Source: an uncultured Albidovulum sp.
GTDB taxonomy: Bacteria; Pseudomonadota; Alphaproteobacteria; Rhodobacterales; Rhodobacteraceae
DNA length: 64,000 nucleotides
Assembly: GCA_913064775.1 (NCBI GenBank)
Contig: CAJYAD010000017.1
Span: forward strand, 1-64,000
Direction of reading: 5' to 3'
Shown here in pieces: positions 25,874 to 33,984 of this stretch. The number at the start of each line of letters is the position of its first letter. Within the stretch, counting starts at the first letter, position 1. The notes beneath the pieces are model-generated. The model was not told the origin of the DNA. It made no database searches and saw nothing but the letters and a program-made list of their open reading frames with translations. The translations under genes were made by a program, and so were the position numbers.

Positions 25874-27304
25874 CTAATTTCGTTCGCCCATCGCTGGATG
25901 AACCGCGAAATATTCCGATGGCACGTGGTGCCCGCGACGCACCAGCCTCTCGGTCATGATCGTGGTGCGCATCGTCAGAGCCGAGGTGATGAATGCTGTG
26001 GTGCATCCGGCAAGGAGCGGCAGGAGAGTGTCGAACTGCTGCGTGATTTCCATCGCGAATACGACCGATGTGAACAGCGCCCGCGAGGCGCCCGCGAAGC
26101 TGGCCGACATGCCGATCAGCCCGGCCATGCGAAGATCGACGCCTGCAGCGGGCAACAGCGCCTGCATGGCCTGACCGACAAGCACCCCGGCGCCGCCGCC
26201 GATCGTGAAGATAGGCGCAAGGGTTCCACCCGAGGTTCCGCTGCCAAGTGCGACCGACCACGAGAGAAATTTCAGCGCGCAGAATACCGCGAGGGTCGTT
26301 CCGACGAATTGGCCACTCAGGATGCGGTCGATATTCTCGTAGCCCACGCCCATCGTGTGGGGCGAGACGACTCCGACCACCCCCACCACCACGCTGCTGA
26401 GCGCGGGCCACCACATCCAGTGCAGCGGCAGCTTTTCGAACATGTCCTCGATGAAATAGATTGATCGCGACATCGCGACCGCGAACAGGCCCATGACCGC
26501 GCCTTCGGCCGCGTAAAGCAGCAGTTGCGTGCCCGTTGCGGACGAAAAGCTGCCGACATGGAACAGCGGCGCCGCGCCGAAGACAAGCGGGCGCAGGGCA
26601 ATTGCCGTAAGCGCCGCGGCGGTTACGGGCACGAACGAGCGAGGCCGGAACTCGAACACCAGCAATTCGATCGCCAGCAGGATCGCCGAGAACGGCGTTC
26701 CGAAGATCTCGGTCATCCCGGCGGCGGCCCCCGCCGCCAGCAAGGTTTTTCGCTCTTGGCTGGTGACATGGACCACCTGCCCCAGCCATGACCCGAGGGC
26801 GCCGCCGGTGGCGATGATTGGCCCTTCGGCCCCGAAAGGCCCGCCGGTGCCGATGGCGATGGCCGCGGACAGGGGCTTCAGGAAGGTTATTCGCCGCGGA
26901 ATTCGGCTCTCGTTCGTCAGGATCTGTTCCATCGCTTCAGGGATGCCATGACCGCGGATCGCCTTTGATCCATAGCGCGCCATGACCCCCACGATCAAAG
27001 AGCCCGCAACCGGCACCGCAATGACCCAAAGGCCAAGATGATTGCCGGCCGGCGAGGAAAGCTCGCCGGAAATGCGGCCGTAGAAGGCGAGATTGGTGAT
27101 GAAGCCGATCAGATAGACCAAGGCCCGCGCGACCAGGGCGACCACGACGGCAAGCGCGATGCTCAACAGCACGATCACGATCGACCTGCGGTCCAAAGCC
27201 TTGGCCTGGCGCTCGACGCCCGCCTGTTCGAGGGTCGGCGCCAGGCCCGTGGTGATGGGAAGACCGGGCGTGGTAGAGGCTTCGTCGACGGGATGGCGGC
27301 TCAT
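25874..27304 (-). CDS. ClC-family chloride channel / antiporter
   Basis: A 476-residue membrane protein of the voltage-gated ClC family. GTGGPFGAEGP carries the gating glutamate (E160), and GSGTSGGTLAP is the third selectivity-filter region. The first ~38 residues are a soluble tail. Retention of the gating glutamate allows either an antiporter or a gated channel. There are no C-terminal CBS domains. The ATG overlaps the stop of the MarR gene, so the two are co-expressed and the channel is the likely target of that regulator. Confidence 0.9.
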   Translation of the reverse strand: MSRHPVDEASTTPGLPITTGLAPTLEQAGVERQAKALDRRSIVIVLLSIALAVVVALVARALVYLIGFITNLAFYGRISGELSSPAGNHLGLWVIAVPVAGSLIVGVMARYGSKAIRGHGIPEAMEQILTNESRIPRRITFLKPLSAAIAIGTGGPFGAEGPIIATGGALGSWLGQVVHVTSQERKTLLAAGAAAGMTEIFGTPFSAILLAIELLVFEFRPRSFVPVTAAALTAIALRPLVFGAAPLFHVGSFSSATGTQLLLYAAEGAVMGLFAVAMSRSIYFIEDMFEKLPLHWMWWPALSSVVVGVVGVVSPHTMGVGYENIDRILSGQFVGTTLAVFCALKFLSWSVALGSGTSGGTLAPIFTIGGGAGVLVGQAMQALLPAAGVDLRMAGLIGMSASFAGASRALFTSVVFAMEITQQFDTLLPLLAGCTTAFITSALTMRTTIMTERLVRRGHHVPSEYFAVHPAMGERN

Positions 27305-27786
27305 TTCCGGTTGTCCCCCTCGTCGGGATGTTCTTCGAAAAACATGACGGGCGGTTCCTCGGCCAGCTCCGCCGCGCGAATGAGTGCGTCAAGCCCGTGC
27401 GCCAGCTCCGTCACGGTATGCGGCGGCAATTCCTGCAAGGCTCGCATCAGCTTTTCCTGCGCTGTAACGGTCGTATCGCGCGCCGCCGCCCTGCCCGCAT
27501 CGGTCAGCCGCAATTCGCACCGCCGGCCGTCGTCTTTCGCCCTTACCCGCTGCATCAGCCCGCGGCTTTCGAGGCGGCCGACCACTTCGGAAACCGTGCT
27601 TTGATGCGTGAAGGTAAGCCCGGCCAATTCGTTGATCGAAAGGTCTTCACGCCCGGCGACATGCTTTAGCACAAGCGCCTGCGCCCCGGTGATGGAAGAG
27701 CTTTGCTCGCTATGTGCCGAAGACTGGCGCAGGGCCTGAACGATCCGCCGCAGGGCATCCATGATGGTTTGGGGTTCGGACAGCAT
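27301..27786 (-). CDS. MarR-family transcriptional regulator
   Basis: A 161-residue winged-helix regulator. The recognition region reads LSINELAGLTFTHQSTVSEVVGRLE and the wing VRAKDDGRRCELRLTDAG (residues ~50-100), with helical dimer arms at both ends. A perfect 18-bp palindrome lies 26 bp upstream of the start, so it probably represses its own gene and the ClC gene until a signal such as anion or acid stress appears; the signal is not known. Confidence 0.85.
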   Translation of the reverse strand: MLSEPQTIMDALRRIVQALRQSSAHSEQSSSITGAQALVLKHVAGREDLSINELAGLTFTHQSTVSEVVGRLESRGLMQRVRAKDDGRRCELRLTDAGRAAARDTTVTAQEKLMRALQELPPHTVTELAHGLDALIRAAELAEEPPVMFFEEHPDEGDNRK

Positions 27787-27811
27787 CGTGGCCTCTTCGG
27801 TCTGGCGAATC

Positions 27812-27829
27812 TATATGGGAACCCATATA
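27812..27829. promoter_or_regulatory. Palindromic operator of the marR-clc operon
   Basis: TATATGGGAACCCATATA is a perfect inverted repeat (8+2+8). Its size and place just upstream of a MarR gene fit an autoregulatory operator. Confidence 0.65.
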
Positions 27830-28065
27830 TCGTGCCTATCGGCGCGACCACCGATTGTCGAGCGCAGCCGCGCCAAGATGGATCAGGGGAATTGCCTGCC
27901 GCCCCTGGACGGACCGGGTCCGGGGGCAATGTGTGAACCATTTAGAACGGCTCCGATCCTGTCGGGCCGATCGCGTTTGTATCGGTCCGAGGAAACCTGA
28001 GCAGGGGGTCGAGAAATCTCGGAGGATTGCCCCTGCTTCCGCCACAACTCTGATTGGAGCGATGA

Positions 28066-28818
28066 GTGTCCGACTTCATCCTGCTGTTCGTCGCCGCTTT
28101 CGCGGCGGGCGCCATGAATACCATTGCCGGAGGTGGAACCTTCCTGACATTTCCAGCGCTGGTTTTCGTCGGCGTTCCCCCCGTCCTCGCGAACGCGACC
28201 AGCGCGGTTTCCGTATTCCCCGGCTATCTTGGTGGCGCAATGGGGTTTCGCGATGAATTGCGCCAGTTCCATCGTGGGCGCCTGCTTCGGCTGGGCCTGA
28301 TCACCTTGGCTGGTGGCTTCGTCGGTTCACTCTTGCTGCTGGTCTCTTCGAACAAGGCGTTTTCGGTGGCCGTGCCGTTCCTGTTGCTGGCAGCAACGCT
28401 TGCCTTTCTGTTCGGGGACGCGGTTCGCGCCTGGGCGCTCAGATCCCGCGTGGTCATTGCACCCGAAGGCATGATCGGCATGTTTCTGGTGAGCATATAT
28501 GGAGGGTATTTCAACGGCGGCCTTGGTATCGTTCTTCTGGCGCTGTTCGCTCTTTGGGGAATGTCGGACATCCATCAGATGAACGGCCTGAAGAGCGGAC
28601 TTTCCTTCGCGCTGTCGGCCATCTCCGTCGTGACATTCGCGGTGGCGGGGGCGGTCGAATGGCCGGAGGCCATCGTGATGATGATTGCCTCGACGGCCGG
28701 CGGCTATGCCGGTGCTCCGATGGCGCGCGCCCTTCCCAAGCACATCGTTCGCAGCATCGTCGCGGTCGTCGGCTTCGCCATGAGCGGCGTGTTCTTTTAC
28801 CGCCTTTTCACCACCTAA
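28066..28818 (+). CDS. TauE/SafE-family membrane permease
   Basis: A 250-residue membrane protein with about eight helices. The family start FAAGAMNTIAGGGTFLTFPAL and the central SIYGGYFNGGLGIVLLAL are clear. TauE/SafE proteins export sulfite, sulfoacetate or related organosulfur anions. GTG at 28066 is the start, with GGAG about six bases before it; an overlapping ATG is in another frame. It is convergent with the H-protein-like gene. Confidence 0.88.
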   Translation: MSDFILLFVAAFAAGAMNTIAGGGTFLTFPALVFVGVPPVLANATSAVSVFPGYLGGAMGFRDELRQFHRGRLLRLGLITLAGGFVGSLLLLVSSNKAFSVAVPFLLLAATLAFLFGDAVRAWALRSRVVIAPEGMIGMFLVSIYGGYFNGGLGIVLLALFALWGMSDIHQMNGLKSGLSFALSAISVVTFAVAGAVEWPEAIVMMIASTAGGYAGAPMARALPKHIVRSIVAVVGFAMSGVFFYRLFTT

Positions 28819-28867
28819 TCCAGATTGGCGCACGCATCGATTTCAGCGACGCAAAACCGCCTGTCCG

Positions 28868-29314
28868 CTACTTTGAGCACCGCATGCATTCAAGATCGTA
28901 GCGGTCAATCCAGGCGCGCAAAGCCTCGATGGCGGCCTCTCCGGTCGAAAGACCCTGAAGCGCGGACGCGGGGTCGTCTGGCCGGATCCGCGCAAGCCAC
29001 GCCGCGCCATAGGGATCGACATTCACCAGTTCCGGCTCTTCCATCAGGGCTTCGTTCCGCTCTTCGATGGTGCCGGAAAATGGAATTGGAATGCCGCCGA
29101 TCCACTTCCCGCTTTCCAGCGTCGCGATATGCCGACTGGCGGCGATGACCTTGCCGACTTTCTTGACGTTGATTGCAACGATCCGGCCGCCCATGGTCTG
29201 CGCGGGGTCCGTGACCCCGACCGTGACCAGGCCGTCGCCTCCCTGCCGCAGCCAGACATAGTCGAGATCGTAATACAGGTCTTCCGGTAGCAAGCAGCCT
29301 CGATACTCGGCCAT
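28868..29314 (-). CDS. Stand-alone GcvH-like lipoyl carrier protein
   Basis: A 148-residue protein with the H-protein fold. The likely lipoylated lysine is K70 in LESGKWIGGIP. Downstream, PELVNVDPYGAAWLARI is the hallmark of glycine cleavage H proteins. No gcvT or gcvP is near, so a role in glycine cleavage is not supported by context. Orphan H-like proteins (GcvH-L, LbpA) can carry lipoate for other reactions, including sulfur oxidation, and the neighbouring TauE gene handles sulfur anions. Function is open. Two cysteines sit near the C-terminus (MRCSK region). Confidence 0.75.
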   Translation of the reverse strand: MAEYRGCLLPEDLYYDLDYVWLRQGGDGLVTVGVTDPAQTMGGRIVAINVKKVGKVIAASRHIATLESGKWIGGIPIPFSGTIEERNEALMEEPELVNVDPYGAAWLARIRPDDPASALQGLSTGEAAIEALRAWIDRYDLECMRCSK

Positions 29315-29334
29315 TGTCGCCCCCCGATATGCGC

Positions 29335-29763
29335 CTAGCCGTGAAGGGCCTCGGAGATCGAGGCCGCCCCGGCCGTCCCGAGTCGCTCTTGCGCCACCGG
29401 GTAAAGTTCGGCCTCTTCCTTCTTGTCGTGCCGTTCAAGCAAGGCGCACATGGCCGAGATGATGCGAAGCGCTTCGCTTTGGTCGCGGTCCAGGATCGCA
29501 TCCTCGACCTCGTCGAAGAACACCTTCAGGTCACGATGTCCTTTGCGCAGGATCGCGGTCAGCGGTATCTCCGCGCCGTTCTCGACGGCCGGGAAAAGCA
29601 CCTGCTCCTCGACCTCGATATGCCGCTCAATCCCTTCGCGAAACCTGACAAAACGGGCCGCCGCTGCCGGCCAGTCCTCGGCTTCGATCAAGCTGGACGC
29701 GCCCGAAAGCTCGGCTTCAAGCCGCCGATGGTCTTCTGCGAAAGCTTTGCCAATTGTGGTCAT
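29335..29763 (-). CDS. Hemerythrin (HHE) domain protein
   Basis: A 142-residue four-helix HHE protein. Likely di-iron ligands are H12 (EDHRRLE), the ERHIEVEEQVLFP helix, KGHRDLK and LERHDKKEEAELYP. Such proteins bind oxygen or nitric oxide or guard iron centres. The ATG at 29763 lacks a ribosome site, and a perfect FNR box is centred 41.5 bp upstream, which would place the transcript start at or next to the ATG: a leaderless message is possible. Confidence 0.83.
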   Translation of the reverse strand: MTTIGKAFAEDHRRLEAELSGASSLIEAEDWPAAAARFVRFREGIERHIEVEEQVLFPAVENGAEIPLTAILRKGHRDLKVFFDEVEDAILDRDQSEALRIISAMCALLERHDKKEEAELYPVAQERLGTAGAASISEALHG

Positions 29764-29797
29764 ATATGATAAGATGCATGTATCATGCGGTCCTGCC

Positions 29798-29811
29798 TTG
29801 ATCTGAATCAA
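29798..29811. promoter_or_regulatory. Perfect FNR box between hemerythrin and thioredoxin-like genes
   Basis: TTGATCTGAATCAA matches the FNR consensus TTGAT-N4-ATCAA exactly. It sits in the 94-bp divergent gap. Spacing suits activation of the hemerythrin gene (box centre 41.5 bp from its ATG). The thioredoxin-like gene starts 53 bp away on the other side. Confidence 0.8.
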
Positions 29812-29857
29812 AGCGGATCGCTGGTTCCGATGCGACCGACGAAGGAGGTGCCGCATC

Positions 29858-30103
29858 ATGATCGTTCAGCTTCTGGTTTCGCAATGGTGTCCGACCTGCC
29901 CGGCGGCCGAGGCGTTGTGGTCCAAGGCGGCGACGCTGGAGGGCATCAAGATCGAGGTCCTGGACGTCGGAGAGCCTTCTGGCCGCAGAGTTGTCGTCGA
30001 AAGCGGGGCGCGGACGGTCCCGGCACTGATCATCGACGGCGTCCTGCGGGCGATCGGCACCTCAAGCATTTCCGAGGCGCGCGCATTGCTGAAGGGCGCC
30101 TGA
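29858..30103 (+). CDS. Small thioredoxin/glutaredoxin-like protein
   Basis: An 81-residue thioredoxin-fold protein with the redox motif CPTC at residues 11-14 and a cis-proline in RTVPALIIDG. AAGGAGG gives a strong ribosome site upstream of the ATG at 29858. It has no signal peptide. It is divergent from the hemerythrin gene across an FNR box, suggesting a role under low oxygen or nitrosative stress. Confidence 0.8.
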   Translation: MIVQLLVSQWCPTCPAAEALWSKAATLEGIKIEVLDVGEPSGRRVVVESGARTVPALIIDGVLRAIGTSSISEARALLKGA

Positions 30104-30140
30104 GCAGCAAGCGCGCCGGCAAAACGCCGCGGATCAACCC

Positions 30141-31259
30141 TCATCCGCCGGATCCGCCGCCCCCCCCGGACCCGACAGCGCCGTGCAGCATCGTATACCC
30201 CCAACCGAACGCCGCCAGCGACCACGCCGCCAGCGCGATCCAGACGAAGGCGGTCGCGATCGGTTCAAGGAAATCGAACTGCAGCGCCCGCGCCATCTGA
30301 TGTGTGGCGACGGCATACATGCCAAGCGGGAACACCGCCCCCCAGTAAAGCGGGTCATAGGCCAGCGGGAAGCGTTTGTAGACATGGCGCCAGATCCCGA
30401 GGATCACCAGCATCGGGATCCACCATGTCCCGGTCGCCCAGTAGAAGATGGTGAACCCCTTCATGAACGGCGCGATCGAGTGCAGGAACCAGGCGTCCGA
30501 GGAATTCTCGATCAGCAGCGAACCGGCAAGGGTCGATATCGCCATCGCCCCCATGTTGATCCAGTAGGGCGGCGACAGATCCCCCGGCGCGAAGGGAAAG
30601 AACGTGTAGCGATAGAAGATCAGCGACATCATCCAGATGTAAAGCATCCCGCCCCACAGCCACATCGACAGCGCGATGAAGTTGAGGTCGAGCCGGTGCG
30701 GCTGCGCGATCTTCGCGGCCAGAAGCGTCCCAAGAACCGCGATCGCCTGAGTCGCGACCACCGCCAGCAACCAGGCCCCGCTGATCCCGCGATCCAGGGT
30801 CGGTTTTTTCTCTTTCACGGTGAAGGCGGTGAAGATCGTGTAGGTCAGGCCAAGCCAAAGCGCCAAGGTCACGAACCACAGCACGAACCCTGTCGCGACA
30901 AACTGGCCGAGCGTCAGGAACCCGCTGCCCAGAATGGCGGAGGCCGCGACCATGGTGAAAAACCCCGGCCCGCGCAGGTGATCGGTCAGATCGTCGAGAA
31001 CGCGCCTGGGGTAGAAACGGATCCGCACGATCAGCAGCACCCACAACACCAGATAGGCGGCGCAGGCGATCGCGAAGAGGATCCGCGACACCAGCCACAG
31101 CCCGACCTGATTGGTGGCCAGCGACACGATGCCGGTCGCCATGACCATGCCAAAATAGGCGGGCGAAAGATGCTTGATGTCGGGGTGGCGAAGCCTGCCG
31201 AAAAGCGTGGATTGTGATGCCGGCGCGCGCGGTTCCATCCCTGGCGTCACCCTGACCAT
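30141..31259 (-). CDS. TehA/SLAC1-type (TDT family) anion channel or exporter
   Basis: A 372-residue membrane protein with about ten helices, starting the core with LSPAYFGMVMATGIVSLAT. The family includes TehA, plant SLAC1 nitrate/chloride channels, yeast Ssu1 sulfite pumps and malate carriers. The substrate here is not settled; nitrate, nitrite or an organic anion would suit the anaerobic neighbourhood. The tail ends in a Gly-rich GSGGGGGSGG. The start overlaps the ubiX stop by 13 bases, so it is the last gene of ubiD-ubiX-tehA. Confidence 0.8.
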   Translation of the reverse strand: MVRVTPGMEPRAPASQSTLFGRLRHPDIKHLSPAYFGMVMATGIVSLATNQVGLWLVSRILFAIACAAYLVLWVLLIVRIRFYPRRVLDDLTDHLRGPGFFTMVAASAILGSGFLTLGQFVATGFVLWFVTLALWLGLTYTIFTAFTVKEKKPTLDRGISGAWLLAVVATQAIAVLGTLLAAKIAQPHRLDLNFIALSMWLWGGMLYIWMMSLIFYRYTFFPFAPGDLSPPYWINMGAMAISTLAGSLLIENSSDAWFLHSIAPFMKGFTIFYWATGTWWIPMLVILGIWRHVYKRFPLAYDPLYWGAVFPLGMYAVATHQMARALQFDFLEPIATAFVWIALAAWSLAAFGWGYTMLHGAVGSGGGGGSGG

Positions 31260-31804
31260 GCGGCGGCCTGCGGCGGGGCAAGCCGCAACAGGTCGACCGA
31301 CCGCGCCGCGATCTGGTCCACCACTTGCATCACCGATTTGGGATGCAGGTAGAAGGCCGGCACCGGCGGCAGCACGATCGCGCCCATTTCGGTGACCGAT
31401 GTCATGTTGCGCAGATGGGCCAGCGTCAGCGGCGCCTCTCGGGCCAGCAATACCAGGGCCCGGCGCTCTTTTAGCTGCACGCTTGCGGCGCGGGTCAGCA
31501 GGTTGTCATCCAGTCCCTGCGCGATGGCGGCGAGGCTGCGCATGGAACAGGGCGCCACGATCATCCCCGCGACCGGATGCGACCCCGAGGCGATCCTCGC
31601 CCCGATATCGCGCGCGTCATGCCGGCAGCAGCCGAGCGCCAGCAACCGGTCGATCGCATCGCGCCCGCATTCCTCGGTCAGCGTGCGCTCTGCCGCCGCG
31701 CTGATGACAAGGTCGATGCCCACGCCGATCTTTGCAAGTCGGCCCGCCACCGCCAGCGCCAGCGCCGCGCCCGACGCCCCGGATACACCCAGAACCACCC
31801 TCAT
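31247..31804 (-). CDS. ubiX: Flavin prenyltransferase UbiX
   Basis: A 185-residue UbiX that makes prenylated FMN, the cofactor of UbiD. The N-terminal GVSGASGAALALAVAGRL is the flavin-binding loop; VAPCSMRSLAAIAQGLDDNLLTRAA and REAPLTLAHLRNM are family signatures. The ATG at 31804 overlaps the ubiD stop (ATGA), so enzyme and cofactor synthase are translated together. Confidence 0.93.
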   Translation of the reverse strand: MRVVLGVSGASGAALALAVAGRLAKIGVGIDLVISAAAERTLTEECGRDAIDRLLALGCCRHDARDIGARIASGSHPVAGMIVAPCSMRSLAAIAQGLDDNLLTRAASVQLKERRALVLLAREAPLTLAHLRNMTSVTEMGAIVLPPVPAFYLHPKSVMQVVDQIAARSVDLLRLAPPQAAAWSG

Positions 31805-33297
31805 GCCGCAGCTCCGATCCGGGTCAACAAGTCTTCGGCGAAGCGGTCGGCCTCGGGCGACATGGCCATCACCCGGCCCCAGTCACGGTCGGTCTCGGCG
31901 CCGATCTTGGTGGTGGCGTCGAGACCCAACTTGCCCGCCAGACCCTCGACCGGCGAGGCGAAGTCGAGGTAATCCATCGGCGTGCGATCCAGCACCATCA
32001 CATCGCGCCCCGGGTCCATCCGGGTCGCCAGCGCCCAGGCGATATCGTCCCAGTTGCGCGGGTCGATATCGTCGTCAACCACGATCACCAGCTTGGTATA
32101 GCTGAACTGCGCAAGCATGCCCCAAAGCGCCATCATCACCCGCCGCGCCTGCCCCGGATAGCGCTTGTCGATCGCCACCACCGCGATCCGGTAGGAACAG
32201 GCGGCGGGCGGCAGCCACAGGTCGCGCACCTCGGGGATCTGCTGGCGGATCACCGGCAGTGCTAGGTCATTGAACACCTCGCCGATCACCGATGGCTCAT
32301 CCGGCGGTCGTCCGGTCGAGGTGGACAGATAAAGCGGGTCGCGCCGATGCGTCACGGCCGTCACCTGCATCACCGGAAACGGCTCAACCGCGTTGTAATA
32401 GCCGGTGTGATCGCCAAACGGCCCCTCGGGCGCCGTTTCAGAGGCCGAGACCCAGCCTTCCAGCACCATCTCGGCATGCGCGGGCACCAGCAGCGGCACG
32501 GTGCGTGCTGGCACCAGCTCTGCCCGCGATCCGCGCAACACCCCCGAAAAGGCCAGCTCTGACACCGTTTCCGGCAGCGGCAGCGCCGCCGATAGCAGCG
32601 TCGCCGGATCGGCGCCCAGCACGATCGCCACCGGCATCTTTTGTTTCCTGCTGGCCCAGCTTCGATGATGCGCGGCCCCGCCGCGATGCGCCAGCCAGCG
32701 CAGGATCAGCCGATCCCGGCCCAGCACCTGGGCGCGATAGACCCCGGCATTGTAGCGCGCCACATCGGCGGAAACCGTCCCGTAGGGCCGTGTCAGCACC
32801 ACCGGCCAGGTCAGCAGCGGCCCCGCATCGCCGGGCCAACAGGTCTGCACCGGTAGCGTGGCAAGATCGGGCAGTTCGGAGACGAAATCCTGCACCGGCG
32901 CCTTGTGCAGAACCTTCGGCCGCGTGCTGAGCGCGGCCCTGAGCATCGGCCAGCGCGACAGGGCGTCGCGCATGCCTTCGACCGGCGCGGGGGCACGCAG
33001 CCCGGCCAGAAAGGCGCCAAGCTCGGGGATTTGATCGGGGGTCAGCCCAAGCCCCGCGGCCACCCGCTCTCGTGTGCCGAAAAGGTTGGTCACCACGGGA
33101 ATGGTCGACATGCCGCCTTCGTCAAGAACCGGCGCGTCGAACCGCAAGGCGGGCCCGCCAGCGCGCAGAACCCGCATCTGAACCGCGGTGATCTGATGCC
33201 GGGCCGCGACCGGCTCGGCGATCCGCAGCAAGGCGCCCTGCGCCTCGATCCAATTCAGGAAGGCTCGCAGATCCGTGAAGAGCGGCAAGGAACGCAT
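31801..33297 (-). CDS. ubiD: UbiD-family decarboxylase (4-hydroxy-3-polyprenylbenzoate decarboxylase)
   Basis: A 498-residue prenyl-FMN enzyme that removes the carboxyl group from the quinone ring precursor; length equals that of E. coli UbiD. The active-site ERE-type region lies around EMVLEGWVSASETAPEGPFGDHTGYY, and DDDIDPRNWDDIAWA is a conserved C-terminal stretch. ATG at 33297 is used; the frame upstream crosses the FNR box. It faces ubiT across a 150-bp gap with one central FNR box, so low-oxygen induction is likely. Confidence 0.92.
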   Translation of the reverse strand: MRSLPLFTDLRAFLNWIEAQGALLRIAEPVAARHQITAVQMRVLRAGGPALRFDAPVLDEGGMSTIPVVTNLFGTRERVAAGLGLTPDQIPELGAFLAGLRAPAPVEGMRDALSRWPMLRAALSTRPKVLHKAPVQDFVSELPDLATLPVQTCWPGDAGPLLTWPVVLTRPYGTVSADVARYNAGVYRAQVLGRDRLILRWLAHRGGAAHHRSWASRKQKMPVAIVLGADPATLLSAALPLPETVSELAFSGVLRGSRAELVPARTVPLLVPAHAEMVLEGWVSASETAPEGPFGDHTGYYNAVEPFPVMQVTAVTHRRDPLYLSTSTGRPPDEPSVIGEVFNDLALPVIRQQIPEVRDLWLPPAACSYRIAVVAIDKRYPGQARRVMMALWGMLAQFSYTKLVIVVDDDIDPRNWDDIAWALATRMDPGRDVMVLDRTPMDYLDFASPVEGLAGKLGLDATTKIGAETDRDWGRVMAMSPEADRFAEDLLTRIGAAA

Positions 33298-33361
33298 GGG
33301 GACCACCAGATTGCTGCGGGCTGTGTCCGGTCCCGAATAACAGGGTCGCAAGGCGCCAGAC

Positions 33362-33375
33362 TTGACATACATCAA
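33362..33375. promoter_or_regulatory. FNR box between ubiD and ubiT
   Basis: TTGACATACATCAA matches the FNR consensus in nine of ten key positions. The centre is about 71 bp from the ubiD ATG and 79 bp from the ubiT ATG. At about 30 bp on each side lie plausible -10 elements (TTATTC on the minus strand near 33335-33340, GACTAG on the plus strand near 33395-33400), so one box may serve both promoters. Confidence 0.72.
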
Positions 33376-33447
33376 TTCGCGAGGCCGAGACCGCGACTAG
33401 AAAGACGGCGTCCATTCCCGCTGACACCGGGGTTCCGACGGGCCAAA

Positions 33448-33984
33448 ATGACAGATGTCCTCGACACAATTCCCCGCGTGCCGCAATCGGCAAGCCTGGC
33501 CCTCAGGGCCATGCCGCTAGAGCCGATGTCGATCGCGCTTTCGCGGCTGGTGCGCCGGATGATCCGCGCTCACCCCGGCTTGCTGGAGCGGCTTGGCGAA
33601 CATGGCAACCGGCGTTTCGCGATCGACCCGACCGACCTGCCGCTCTGTCTGTTGATCCAGCCGCGGGCGGCGCGGGGCACGGTGCGGGTTTACCGGCACC
33701 CTCCCGCGTCTGATGCCCGCATCGCAGGCCCGCTGGCCGCCCTGCTGGGGCTTGTCCACGGCACCTGGGACGGCGATGCGCTGTTTTTCTCGCGCGATCT
33801 GGTGGTCGAGGGCGATACCTCTGCCGCGCTCGCGCTGCGCAATGCGATCGACGATGCCGAGCTGGACCTCGGGCTTGAGATTTCGGCCTTTGCCGGCCCA
33901 TTCGCGCGGATGTTGCAGCCGATCATCCGCTTTGCCGAACGCCGCACCGGCCTGCCGCTACGCCGGATGGAGGACCCAGAATGA
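33448..33984 (+). CDS. ubiT: UbiT, SCP2-domain protein of oxygen-independent ubiquinone synthesis
   Basis: A 178-residue protein with an SCP2 lipid-binding fold (about residues 50-150; FAIDPTDLPLCLLIQP, then LEGDTS-like VVEGDTSAALALRNAIDDAELDLG). UbiT is the anaerobic counterpart of UbiJ, holding the quinone precursor for the hydroxylation complex. It is the first gene of ubiT-ubiU-ubiV; its TGA overlaps the ubiU ATG. The ORF extends far upstream, but the ATG at 33448 is the first one after the FNR box. Confidence 0.88.
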   Translation: MTDVLDTIPRVPQSASLALRAMPLEPMSIALSRLVRRMIRAHPGLLERLGEHGNRRFAIDPTDLPLCLLIQPRAARGTVRVYRHPPASDARIAGPLAALLGLVHGTWDGDALFFSRDLVVEGDTSAALALRNAIDDAELDLGLEISAFAGPFARMLQPIIRFAERRTGLPLRRMEDPE

